Positions 35,266 through 51,800 of a stretch of DNA of 64,000 nucleotides are shown in pieces (the stretch's first letter is position 1; each line of letters opens with the position of its first letter). Origin of the DNA: Asterochloris sp. CNOR1 (taxonomy: Eukaryota > Chlorophyta > Trebouxiophyceae > Trebouxiales > Trebouxiaceae); assembly GCA_963969365.1 (NCBI GenBank), contig OZ017747.1, positions 4,030,001-4,094,000 of the forward strand. Direction: 5' to 3'. The notes below the pieces were generated by a model. It was not told the DNA's origin, made no database searches, and worked only from the letters and a program-made list of their open reading frames with translations. The position numbers and the translations under genes were made by a program.

Positions 35266-37180
35266 ATGAAGCACCCCATTGCAGCTGAGGCCTGGGCAGC
35301 AGCTGCCAGGATTGGTGCTGCTGTGCATCAAACTCCTGTCCAGGCCTCAGCTTGGCTGTCTGGGGCAACTGGCGCCCCTGCTTTCCTGAAACTTGAGACC
35401 CAGCAGGTGTGGCCCCTGCCTGAAGCTGCTTGAATCAAGAGCTCATCAAGATGATGCTGCTGACGGCTTGCAGGTCACCGGCTCTTTTAAGTCCAGGGGC
35501 GCATGCAATAAGGTGGGTAGGGAGCTTTGCTGAGTGCAGTGCAACATCCCTCATCGCACATCATTCCGTGTCCCTGCAGCTGTTGTCCCTGACAGATGAG
35601 GAGCTTGCCAAGGGGATTGTCACATCCTCCACGGGCAATCATGCCCTGGCAGTCCTGTACGCCTGCCAGCAGGTGTCTCGTGTGAGGTGAGTCACACTCC
35701 TGGTCACTGCCTCTGTCTTTACAATATGAGAAGCTTCATGTCGGCCAATGTCGCAAGACAGGAGATGCAAGACAGGACATGTTTGCAGCCTATAGGGCTG
35801 CTTGTGATCAACATCACATTGCAGCAGGCTTCTCCGTGTTGCAGGCCCCTCCTGCAGCTTTTAGCCGGCTGTGAAATGATGCAGCCTGTCCCAGGCAGCG
35901 CAGAGCACACCTGCCGCACACATCTCATGCCACCGTGCAGGCAGCTTGCACACCCTGTGCAGCCCATTGTTTTCCTCCCCCACAACATCTCCACTGCCAA
36001 GATGGACCAGCTGCAGCAGCAAGGTGCCCAAACAGTGCAGCATGGGACAGACTGCGTGGAGGCTGAGCTGCAGGCAAAGGCCTGGGCACACCAGACAGGG
36101 GCTGTGTACATCAGCCCTTACAATGACTTGCAGGTTAGTGGCTGGGCACGGCGATATGAGTGTAATCTGCAGCTTGAGATCGTGGATCTGACTGGGCTTG
36201 GTGCTAGTCCATAGCGTCTTCTCGTATTTGCCTATCGGCCTTGCTACTCGGGCTGCTGACCCGAAAGCGCGCAGTGCTCAGCAGATGCACTCCGGGGCAG
36301 GGCGGGTACTTGCAGGTGCTGGCGCACACTGTGTTGAAAATCTCCTGCAGCTGCGGTGACCCGCTGCTGCTAGGTTGCAGGCGGGCAGGGTACGATCGCC
36401 ATAGAGCTGCTAGAGCAGGTCCCGGACGTGGGAACCGTGTATGTGCCAGTGGGCGGTGGCGGCTTGATTGCCGGCATCGCTGCTGTCCTCAAAGGCACTG
36501 ACAGAGGCATCAGGGTGGTGGGCTGCCATCCAGAGGCCAGCGCGGTCATGATGCAGTCCGTTCGGGCTGGCAGGATCATTGAGGCGCCCAGCCTGCAGAC
36601 TCTTTCTGATGGCACAGCAGGTGAGAGTGCTGCTGGGGTTATGTGCACTATTCTTTAGCAGGCCTTGAGAGTGCACAGGCGCCTCACAGCTGGTGAACAG
36701 TAGCCCAAGATGCTTTCCTTCAGGCTTCACCCCAGGATTGATGCAATGAATTCTAGTGCCTTGCTGCAGGTGGCGTTGAGGAGGGCACCATCACCTTTGA
36801 GCCCTGTGCCACATTGGTGGATCACTGGGTGGTTGTCAGCGAAGCTGACATTGCAGCAGCCATGGTCAGGGTGGAGGCAGAGCATGCCATTCGGATTGAA
36901 GGTGGGCTGCTGAAGTGCTTGATGACCAGGCAGGGTGTATCATGCTGGGTTTGTGCCGGTCGCAATGAGGTTGCACTCTGTCCAAGAACTGGAGCAATCA
37001 TACAATGCTGTCACATTCAAGAGTCCAACTACATCTGCAGGCTCAGCCGGAGTGGCAGTGGCCGCAATGCAGCTGGACAAACACAGTGGCAGTAAGAAAG
37101 CGCGTGTTGCCATCTGCTGCGGCAGCAACGTGTCAGTCTCCAGCTGGAGCACTGCCAGTGCCCTAGCCGGAACGACATGA
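35266..37180 (+). CDS. PLP-dependent threonine/serine dehydratase-like (serine racemase fold) enzyme
   Basis: Fold-type II PLP enzyme, 326 residues, the usual length for the serine racemase/catabolic threonine dehydratase group; it lacks the C-terminal ACT-type domain of biosynthetic threonine deaminase. Seven exons (35266-35406, 35474-35512, 35580-35672, 35945-36133, 36374-36620, 36770-36901, 37041-37180) all agree in phase. Motifs are TGSFKSRGACNK (PLP lysine), SSTGNHALA (phosphate/substrate loop), QGTIAIELLEQVPDVG, PVGGGGLIAGIAAV (Gly loop for the PLP phosphate) and ICCGSNVS at the C-terminus. MKHPIAAEAW is taken as the start because it gives the family's N-terminus; an in-frame upstream ATG exists. 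Substrate cannot be decided. Tail-to-tail with Whirly, 81 bp apart. Confidence 0.9.
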
Positions 37181-37261
37181 ACAGCCTTGATCATTGCTTC
37201 AATGCCAATCGTCGCCATTATACCCTTTGGGCTTGAGCGTGTGACCATTGAGGGTGTCTGG

Positions 37262-39666
37262 TCAGTATGGTGATCGCTCTGTGGGCATGCCTCTCCATGC
37301 ATCGCTGCCAGAGCCTGTATTTTGTGTCAGCCCAAAGTCTCCACCTGAGACGCTTTCCTCTCGAGCAAAGTACTCGTCAAAGCCCGCCAGCCTAGGGATT
37401 GCAAACTGCACAGGGCAGGAGCATGGGACAGTCTTGGCATAGTGGCAGCAGCAGGACCCCCACAGTGGCAGCAGCGCAAGTCTCAATACTGAACACCCCG
37501 AGTGTGCCAGCAGCCATCACCCCACTCTCCACAGTAGCTGTAGGCGGAGGCAGGCATCATGCATCAGCATGGCAGCCCGGCAGCCATACCTGCAGCAAGG
37601 CCTTCAGCACCTCGATCTCTGCAGAGTCAATCTTGACATTGACCTTCTGGTCTGGCTCCCCCCGCCTTTTTCCAGTCATGTTCAGGAACATACCGCGGCC
37701 ACCGCTGGTGGTGGGCTGCACTGTCAGCTGCTTGACCTCTGTGCCCTCCATTCTGCAGACAGTGTCAGAAAGATTATCAGCTGTGTGGCAAAACAAGAAC
37801 ATGAGATGCGTGCTCCTCACCCGGCAGGGTGACTACACCAGAGCTTTGGGCCCTTGCCATTAGGACTCTGGCAGTCGCTTCTCCACCAGTCAGAAGGAGG
37901 GGGAATGGGCTCATTCTAAGGAGAAGGATGTTCTGGCCAGAACCCTGGCTCTGGCATCCAGCATGGAGGGAGGTACCAGAGTTTTTGGGCCGCAAGGCAC
38001 AGTGTGGTGGCCTGCACCATCAGGTGGCGGGGCGCTGTGCCGCTAACAGCAGTGTTTGCAGGCTGCTGAAGCTCTGAGCAGCAGTTGCTTGAGCACGCGC
38101 GTCTTGGCAAGGCTTGCGCCAGATGACTCCCTGCATGCTGCAGAATCTGGAGGGCACCAGAGTTGGCTTGCGCAGCGCAGTCCCTGCATGCTGGACCTCA
38201 CCCTGCCTTGCCCTTGTGGGTGTCGTGGTAGAAGGGCTTGCTGTTCTCGCCTGTGCTCAGGCTGTACATCAGCTCGCCCAGCTCAGTGATGCCAAGACTG
38301 ATGGTCTGCAGGGGAGGAGCACCAGCGTCGGTGGCAGGTAGACCTCTGGACAGGCGTGCCTGGTGCATACCGCTAAACCTGAGGTGGCCCTGCTTCATCA
38401 GAAGACCACGCTCGGGAGCCTGTGATTGCTCTAAAGTAAGCACCCCATGCCAGAGTTGTGCTCATGCTGTCACTCAATGGGGATGTTGCAGGGGGCTGCT
38501 GACTCCACAGCCGCTGGGTCTGTGGCCAAGCAGATACAGGCAGCCGCCGAGCTTAAACCCTGTACACTGCACAGGCAGTCCGCTCAGAAGATCGGTGCCG
38601 CTGCAGCGCACCTTGGGGTCCGCAGGCCAGCAGCTGCCCATGAGCTGACACATTCGGCATCTGTAAACACAGCTCAACGGGTCCCAAGGCACTGCGGCTG
38701 GGACTGCGGTGTCAAGCAGGCGCCCAAGCTGGCATGCTATGTATTGCTCAGATATCATCCCGTCCTTGACACTGCAGCTTGAGCTCTGAGCTTGTGCAAG
38801 CCAGGCAACCGTGCAGGCATGTCGTCTCACCACCCTGCAGTCTGCCTGCTGCAAGTGTTCAGCATCAGCAAGCTGCCATGTAGCAAAGCTCTGATTGGAC
38901 ATTCTATCAGGTTGCCTCTTGCTCTGGACTGCCAGTGCTGCTTACTGCCTGCTGCTTATTTCAGACTGTCCAGATGCTGAGCAAGCACTGCGCAACCCAG
39001 CTCAAAGTGCTACATGGAACATAGCCAGGGAGCCAGGTCTAGAGCAGCCGAAGAAAGATAGGGCTGAGCTGCATCCTGCGTGGCATCATCAGGGGTGCGC
39101 TGATAGGCTCATGCTCACCACCCTACGGTCCCAGTCATAGCGCCTCTCCCCTGGAGATGAGCCAGACTCGGCTGCAGCCTTGGCAAACTCCAGGAAGCCT
39201 GCCCCAGCCCTGTCCATTGCCAGCGCACCCGAGTCTGTTGTCCGCCACCTGGGCTTGATGAACTTGACAGACAGTGCGCCTCCGCTTTTGTATACCTGCG
39301 AGGCAAACGTTTCCGTGGCGGTGCGTGCATGTGGCAGGCCATTCACGCCAGCACAAATCCTGTACAGTGCCAGATCACTCTGAGCAGCCACCTTACCTTC
39401 CAGTCTGTGAAAACCTTAGAGGCTGCCCCGTTCTGGGGTGCATCGTTGGCATAGCTGCGGATTGGCATCACGGTGGAGTGGCTTGCCCTCCCTTGCCGAT
39501 GCAGGGGCACACCCTGTGTGCCCGTGACGAGGTGGCGGACACCAGCATGCATGCTGAGTACTGCTGTTCCAGAATGCCTGGGACAAGTCAGCCGAGCTGC
39601 CCTGCCGAGACTGCTGCAATGCATCATATCAGGCCTCGACCTGACTGCTTCAAACCTGCTAGGCAC
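37262..39666 (-). CDS. WHY: Whirly-family ssDNA-binding protein
   Basis: Whirly proteins bind single-stranded DNA in plastids or mitochondria and guard organelle genome stability; some also act in the nucleus. Five exons (39666-39397, 39295-39119, 38305-38202, 37752-37590, 37405-37262) agree in phase and give 285 residues. The first exon is rich in Arg, Ser and His with no acidic run, as in an organelle transit peptide. VFTDWKVYKSGGALSVKF corresponds to the plant strand with KGKAALS, here KSGGALS. Then come GFLEFAKAA, RRYDWDRRV and TISLGITELGEL, the FYHD signature segment (SKPFYHDTHKGKAG), KQLTVQPTTSGGRGMFLNM, and FAIPRLAGFDEYF at the end. The altered KGKAAL motif, which mediates oligomerisation in plants, is worth noting. 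Confidence 0.93.
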
Positions 39667-39716
39667 AGGGATCTGTAGCCCCCGGAAGGGTTGACCTTTG
39701 ACTCCCTAAAACGAAT

Positions 39717-40052
39717 TTGGCTTCAGCGTCACTCGGGCTTCTGGTGACTGTGCAAGGCCAGGTGGATCGCTCTTCAAAACCAATCATGGTACCGGCCAGA
39801 GGCCTCTCCATGGTGCGACAACCATGCCGCCAATGTTGCTACTGTGTTCACCATGCAACGGCCATAGAAGACGAGCAACACATCTTGCTGCACTGTCCCC
39901 AGCTCGATGACCTGCGCAACGCCGACAGCCACCTATTCAAGACGCCAGGACAGACTTTGACAGACCTCTTTGATGACCATCCCCCAATTTTGCTTGCTAA
40001 GTATGTGCGTGCAGCGCTGCTTATGCATCAATCAGTGCTGCTTTTGCCATGA
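39717..40052 (+). mobile_element. 3' remnant of a non-LTR (LINE-type) retrotransposon
   Basis: A 111-residue open frame whose middle, CRQCCYCVHHATAIEDEQH followed by ILLHCPQLDDLR, has the C-x2-C...E-DE-x-H-x4-C zinc-knuckle pattern found after the reverse transcriptase in LINE-type elements. No reverse transcriptase or endonuclease frame lies upstream, so this is a 5'-truncated copy, the usual product of incomplete target-primed integration. No poly(A) tail or target-site duplication is obvious. It sits in the short gap between the Whirly start (39666) and the TRIP4 stop (40254). A domesticated fragment is possible because the frame is intact. Confidence 0.7.
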
Positions 40053-40253
40053 TTACATGAATTGTCAGTCCCATGCCCGTTCATTGTGGCCCCCGGACTT
40101 TAAATCCATTTCTCTCTCTCCTGCTCAATCTGTAATTGCTCCTCAGTAACATGCGGGCCACTGAGTCAGCTGATGTGCTGGAGCAGGGCGCATTAGTGTG
40201 GTGCATTCAGCATCAGTTTTGTAAGCAACTACAATCAGCACTGCACCTGTTGA

Positions 40254-42818
40254 TCAGGCAACAGCAATTTCACCAGCCTCTGTTAAGTATGCTTCATCAT
40301 GCTGCAGTCTAGCAGGCCTGGGCTGGCCCTGCTGCCACCTGTGTTGCTGCTGCCGCGCACTAGGAGCAGCACCTGCTGTCTGCTGGGGACCCCCCTGCTG
40401 CGCTGAGGGCTCCTGCGCAGCCTTGACAAACATGGGCGCAGGCCCCTTCAGGGCGGGATTACGGGCAATGCGTGCAGCGTGACGCTCTGCGGCCTCTGAG
40501 GCCACCCCTGCAGCTGTACCACCGCCCTGAGGAATCTCCCTGCTGGTTGCTGCAGCAGCTGCAGCCGCATCAGATGCCGCAGATACGGGATCCTGTGACG
40601 ACTCTGCCTCCTGTGCCATCAGAACACGCCGCCCCAAGAGATCCACTGTGACTGTCACCCTCTTGGCGCGGGCAGCCTCAGCCTCTGCTGACATTCTGGC
40701 GCGCTCCTTGAGCTCAGCACGTTCCTGCAGGGAAAGCAAGCTGTCTGCCGTAAGCAGCGGGGGTTTTGTACGAGCTCCAGAACTCGCAGCGCTCAATACG
40801 CCAGGCATGACCCATAATAGAAGTTGCAAGCTGTCACAGGGCACAGCAGTACACATCAAGCCCTCATGACGCTTCCGGGCCCAAGCAGGAAGCTTTGAGG
40901 CACAGAGGCCTCCCACAAACTGTGGACCCAGGCATGTCAGATCGAGGACAGCTATCAGGCCCACCTGGTCTGTGAGCCAGGCATTGCTGTCGATCTCAAA
41001 GTAATCGCTCTGGTCATCAATGACATTGGTGCGTTGGGCAGCGTTGCGGTCATAGTGCACCTGCAGCAGGGTGTAACTGTACACCACTGGTGCCAGACAT
41101 CTGGTCTTGGGCGCTGTGGCATAGCAGCAGCACACTGAAGTGCCCAGCATGGGTGGCAGCAGTCTCACATTTGGGACAAGTCCCGAAACAAAAGCATTGT
41201 CGAGTGCTGGTTTGAACCTGACCATTGGGCACCTGCTGCAGACGTCATGCACTGCAGAGCGCACACCAGGTGCAGCTGCCTGGTGTCTCTGGTGCAGGCC
41301 AGCTGTTCTGCACAGCTTCTACGAGCCGCTGCAGCCTCATGCAACCATGAAAGAGCAGCGTTGGCAATCATGCTCTGCGGGGTGCCATAGGCGCTGGACT
41401 TGTGCCGCAACCACAGAGGCAGCTTGGAAGGCTGCATGGCTACACAGGTGGGGCATGCCTGCGTAGTCTGTGCCCTCCCAGGCTGCAACAGCCTGCTGCA
41501 GCTGAAAGGCGCACCCTGCCACTCACCAGGCGGTCTTTGAAGGCAATGGCTTCAGCAGTCTTCTCGGCTCCGGCCCCAGCATCCTCTGAGCTGGATGCCT
41601 GCTGGTCACCAATGGACTCGGGTACGTCCTTGGTGCCAGCAGTGGTGCTGGGCTGGGCCTTGGCAGCGTGCGCGTCCTGGCTGTGCTCCCCATAGGTGAG
41701 GGCCACCTTGGCGCCACAGAAGGTGCAGATGCCCCCGCTCCCTGTCACAAAGCGGCACAAGTGATCTTCAATTAGTGCTACAGGGCACGTCTCATCGGGC
41801 ACAGCTTGTGAGATAGCCTGGCCATGGCTGGCGGACCATTGATCGCGTCCTGCAGCGTCCAGCCACAGCGGAAGGTTTGTGGAAGCAGAGACCCCTGGCA
41901 TTGATTGACGATGTCTTGCGGGCTCAGACACAGCTCAGTCACGATGCTGCATCCCTTGGCTGTGCTCACTTGCTGCCACCTCAGCGCTGCAGAGTAGCGT
42001 CAAGCACCCAGCTGCCTGACACTCACTTTCACACACGACCAGAAATTTACTCGCAGGTGCTGCCACTTAAGCACCCACCCAGAAAGAGGAGGGTGTCATT
42101 GGTGGGCTCCTGGGAGCGGCAGTCATAGATCTTGCCGCAGGCCAGGCAGTTGACCACCTTCTTTTCCAGTTGAGCCTCGGGGGTAGTCTGGCCGGCAGCG
42201 CCCTTGCCCTTGCGGGCAGCTGTATGCCGGATTTGGAGGGAACCTGCTGCGCGCTGGGGCTCCTGTAGGGGCAAGGCACGGCTGCATTCGACCGGGACAT
42301 CAGGACGACAGCGATGTAGGAAGGGCACTGGAAGCCCTCAAAGGGCATGCTACATGCAATGCATGAAGCAAGCAGCAGCATGCAGGCAAATAAACTGGCA
42401 GACACCTGGGCCCCTTCGGGACAGGGCCGCCACAGGGGCGCCAACAACTCAGAGATAGCTTGCCTTGCCACGTAAGCCAGCAGGGCCTGCGCTTGAGCCA
42501 GGAGCAGGCCCAGCCATAACCTGCACAGGCAAACAAGCTGTTTGATTTTGTACCTCATGTTGGCTAGCTTTTATCATTCCTTTGCAACACAAAGACCCAC
42601 AAAGCAGCTTCACCAACCTGGCCGTTTGCACTGATAAATTGCTGCACCAGACGCTTGGCGGCAGGATTGCCTCCCATGTAGCTCTGCACCAGGTCATCCA
42701 CATCATCCTGGCTGGTGGCAGCTGCCAGAGCCTCTACTACACCCTCCACTGCCACTGAGTCCCAGCCAAGCTGGTCCACTAGGCGCCTGGCAAGCCATGC
42801 CCTGTCCTTGACAGTCAT
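40254..42818 (-). CDS. TRIP4/ASC-1-like zinc-finger protein (activating signal cointegrator 1)
   Basis: TRIP4 is the zinc-finger subunit of the ASC-1 complex, which acts in transcription coactivation and stalled-ribosome rescue in animals. Exons: 42818-42618 (MTVKDRAWLARRLVDQLGWD and a helical UBA-like N-terminus), a poorly defined linker exon near 42520, about 42265-42075 (VNCLACGKIYDCRSQEP), about 41747-41527 (GICTFCGAKVALTYGEHSQD, then KTAEAIAFKDRLV), 41060-40965 (RTNVIDDQSDYFEIDSNAWL) and 40724-40254 (KRVTVTVDLLGRRVL). The C2HC5 cysteines are split across an intron. The frame ends in a Gln/Ala/Pro-rich tail, with no ASCH domain as in human TRIP4. The start codon lies 97 bp from the divergent katanin start. 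Confidence 0.87.
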
Positions 42819-42915
42819 TCTGATGGGTGATGCGGCAGCTGTTGCTGCCTATTTCTTACAGGCTCATAGCCGCAGCTGGGGTCAACGCCTGGCAAAGACC
42901 AAACCACTTCGCACC
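42819..42915. promoter_or_regulatory. Compact bidirectional promoter between TRIP4 and katanin
   Basis: Only 97 bp separate the chosen start codons of two divergent genes. No TATA box is evident. An alternative in-frame-looking ATG at 42823 would leave just 4 bp, but the katanin family starts at the later ATG. Confidence 0.55.
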
Positions 42916-48388
<5,473 letters not shown>

Positions 48389-48835
48389 TGCTATCAAAAT
48401 TTGTGGAAGGCTGATGATGGTGTCAATGCTAACATTGCCCTGGGCACAGAGAGGACCCTCGAAGCTTAGCAACCAAGCAAAGACCACGGCTCATGTCTCC
48501 TCTGTTGCTGGTGCCATCTCTCGCCCCTGATGTACCTTCAACAGAGTGTACAGGAGCTTTCACGTGTTGCTCAGGGTCAGAATTCTCAATGGACTGCAAG
48601 CCCCTCTGCCCTTCAAGAGAGCATGTATCTGTCAGATCATGACAGGTGTTCAGGTGCTTCAAGCTGTGCTCCTGCTTTGCATCTGTGACAGTAGCAACAC
48701 ACTTTCTGGACAGCTGGGGCAAGATCATAATTGTTGCAACTCTCATCAGATTGATTTGGATTTTTCTACTGATGCTCCCATTCTTGCATGTGCCCTCGAA
48801 ACGCTTGCAGCTGGCTTTCAAAGCTACATGGAGCC

Positions 48836-51800
48836 ATGCGTCTGCTCACGGGCATGCTCAAATCGAAAGTCACTCTTGGACTAGCAGCTGGATCCGGTGC
48901 CACCCTGCTGTACAAGGCAGGAGCTCATCCTAAGGAGGCACAGGTATAGCGCAAATCCCTTTGGCATTGCTGTCTGCAGACTCACTGCCGGCCCACTGCA
49001 GGACAACATCAGCAATGCTGCAGCAAAGGTTGCTCAGCTATCAGACGCAACAGGAGCATTGGTGCAGTCACTGTCCTCTGCCTTTCACAGCGCAAACAAC
49101 AGCAAGGAGTCCCGCCGAGGTGTGTCCTGCCAGCTCAGCTCAATGGTCTAGGCTTTGATGATCTCATTAGCTCTTGCCCACATTTCCCCCTAAATTGCTC
49201 TCACAAATTATGCAGGGCGGGTGCTTAACTCCTTTGCCTCTCATGTCCTGGAGTGGTCAGAGGATGAGGGCAAGAGAGAGGCTCTTGTGCAGCTGGGACG
49301 CAGTGCGCTGATCACATGGCTGCTCAACAGGGCCCAGCAGAAGCAGGGGCAGTCGGCCGAAGAGCAGCAGGAGGCAGAGGCCACCCTTCTCAATCTGCTG
49401 GCAGACCGTGAGTGATGCGACCGGCGGAGGGGGGCAGAGTGCAGATCAGCCTCTACCGCTGTACCTTAACCCCTCTGCTGGAGCGCTCTGCAGCGAGCAC
49501 CTTGCAGCCAGACTTGACCACAGCCACATCTGCATCCAGTATCTCTGCAACTGCTCAGAAGGCAGGCCAGGAACCTCTGGCCCCAGCCTCGAGCGCCATG
49601 TCACGGGTGCTCACTGCCACTGAGCATGTGTGTGCAAATTCCCAAGCTGCTGTGATATAAGCAGCCTCTCTGCAGGAGCGTCAATACTTATCAGTAGCAT
49701 GTCTGCCTGCAGCCACGACCGCCTCAGCTGTTCTCAACTGCGAGGGCGCCCCTGCCCGCCTGCTGCATCTGGTGGCTGACAGCGGCGATGCAGACGCCAT
49801 GGCGGAGCTGGTGGCCCAATCTCTGGCTGTGGTCCGGCCCACCACCACGCCCACTTTCGATGAGATCAAGGACGTGCTGAACATGGTGAGCTGTCACCTC
49901 GTGACTTGCTCTGGTGCCTCATCCATGCTGGCTTCCTGCAGCAGTGCACCCCTACTGGGGAATCTCACATGCAAGCTGATGGTGTTCAGCAAGGTTTGGT
50001 GCATGGATGCAACAGCTGGCGGGTGACACCCCAGCAACAAGCAGTTTGCCAAGAAGCATGAAGGCAACATCTTGCATCTCTAGCTGGCAAGGGCTGGGCT
50101 GACACGTGAGCAGCAACTGAAGCAGACAGACTCCCCTCCAGGGCGTGATAGTTGGCCTGTGACATTGCTGCTGCAGGCAGAGGGCAAGGACGGCCCCCAG
50201 ATCATGCAGCTGGCGGTGCGTCTGCTGGGCTGCTGGGCAGATGCCTCTGTGGTCAACTGCGGCAAAATCGCTGGCATGCACGGGGGGCCCAAGCTGCTGC
50301 ATGCTGCCCAGATCGCGTCTGACCGGCCAGCCTTGCAGGTGGAACTCATCCGCACAATGGCGCTTCTGGGCAGGTGGGTCCACTGCGTGGCTGGATGGAG
50401 GAGCATTGATGTGCAGTAGCACCACGAAGCAGGCAGGGCATGGGTGATGGTGCAGCCTAGCCAACAGGTGTGTGGGCTCTGGGTGGCAGTGCCAGCAGCA
50501 GCATGGCAAGCTCTCTGGAGCCTGCAGGCAGCCTGACTGCCCCTGTGGACGGGACTATTGAGCCAGGTGTGGCACAGGTTGGCAGATATGTCACAGGGGG
50601 ACAGGCTGCCCCATGACTTGGGTGCTCAGAGGAGGTTACAGTTGCAGGTGTGACACGGTGCTGCTGGGCAGTGTGCGATCTGGCTGCCTCATGCGCAGAG
50701 CATTGCCGGCAGGCAAGCAGCATGCGGGCGGTGGGCTGCTGAGGCTGCCGCTGGGCCTCAGGCAGGCGGGCTTGGGACAGTGCATACATGTGGAGTTTGT
50801 GCTTTGGACTCTCTCTGGACCGCATGCTTGCCTCCTGACACCCGCTGATGAGCGCAATCCCTGCAGGTGCCCTGTGTGCACCTGCCCAGCAGTAGTGGGC
50901 TGCCATCACCGCTGCTGCACCAACATTCACTGAGCACAGGTCCTGACGCAAGGAGGTCCATGCAGGGACTGCCCGAACAGGGAGCTGCTGGGCGTTGGAG
51001 ACTGGCTGCAGCACCTGGCGTACTTCACTGCAGATGCCCTCTCCGCGAGGGACCTCGACAAGGCCAGCAAGGCCCTTGACGCCTTCTCGCTCTGTGTGCA
51101 GCAGTGAGTGGCAGGATGTGGCTCTGGTCACCGCCTTTCTTGTTTGGCATCTGCATGATATGCACACAAGCATCATCTCCACAGCTGCCCTGGACGTCTC
51201 CAACTCATCTGCTGCCCCTGGCATGTTGTGATGCAGACCCCTTGGCCAAACATCATTTGGGGTTGGAGACCCTCGGCCTCTAGATGTTGGCAGCTCCGTA
51301 GCGCCCTGCCCTTGTTCCTGCACTGCAACCATGTACAGGGTGGCAGACCTCCGTGTGACAGCTTGCCCCCCACCTGCTTGCAGGCTGGACGGGCCTCCCC
51401 CGCTGCTGCCCACCAGCAACATCTTTCCCCTGCTGCATCTGCTGGGCGGCCAGTCCCACCTGCTCCTGCAGCGAGCTGTGACCACAGCAGTCGCTGCCCT
51501 GGCTCACCCAGGTCTGCCAGGGCAGGCTGCCTGCCTGTTGCCCCGGGTTACATTGCCCAGCCACCTGCCAGTCCAGTTGCAGGCTGCCAGTCAGGGCTGT
51601 GTCTAAAGATGGCTGGGTGCACAAGCAGCACTTACAGGACAACAAGCTGGGCATGCCCTGTCGTTCTGGTCACGTACCAGCAGAACTACTTTGCATCATC
51701 TGGAAGCACCCCGCCGCCCTGCAGATTCCATGCCTGGAGATGAGCGAGAGGTCTGGACGGAGAAGATGCTGGCCTGGCTGTGTAACGGGGACACTCCAGA

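Noticed and set aside
49412-49660. Extra SERAC1 exon (LTTATSASSISATAQ)
   Set aside because: Exon 49216-49407 joins 49713-49885 directly in phase 1, and the stretch has no clear acceptor.
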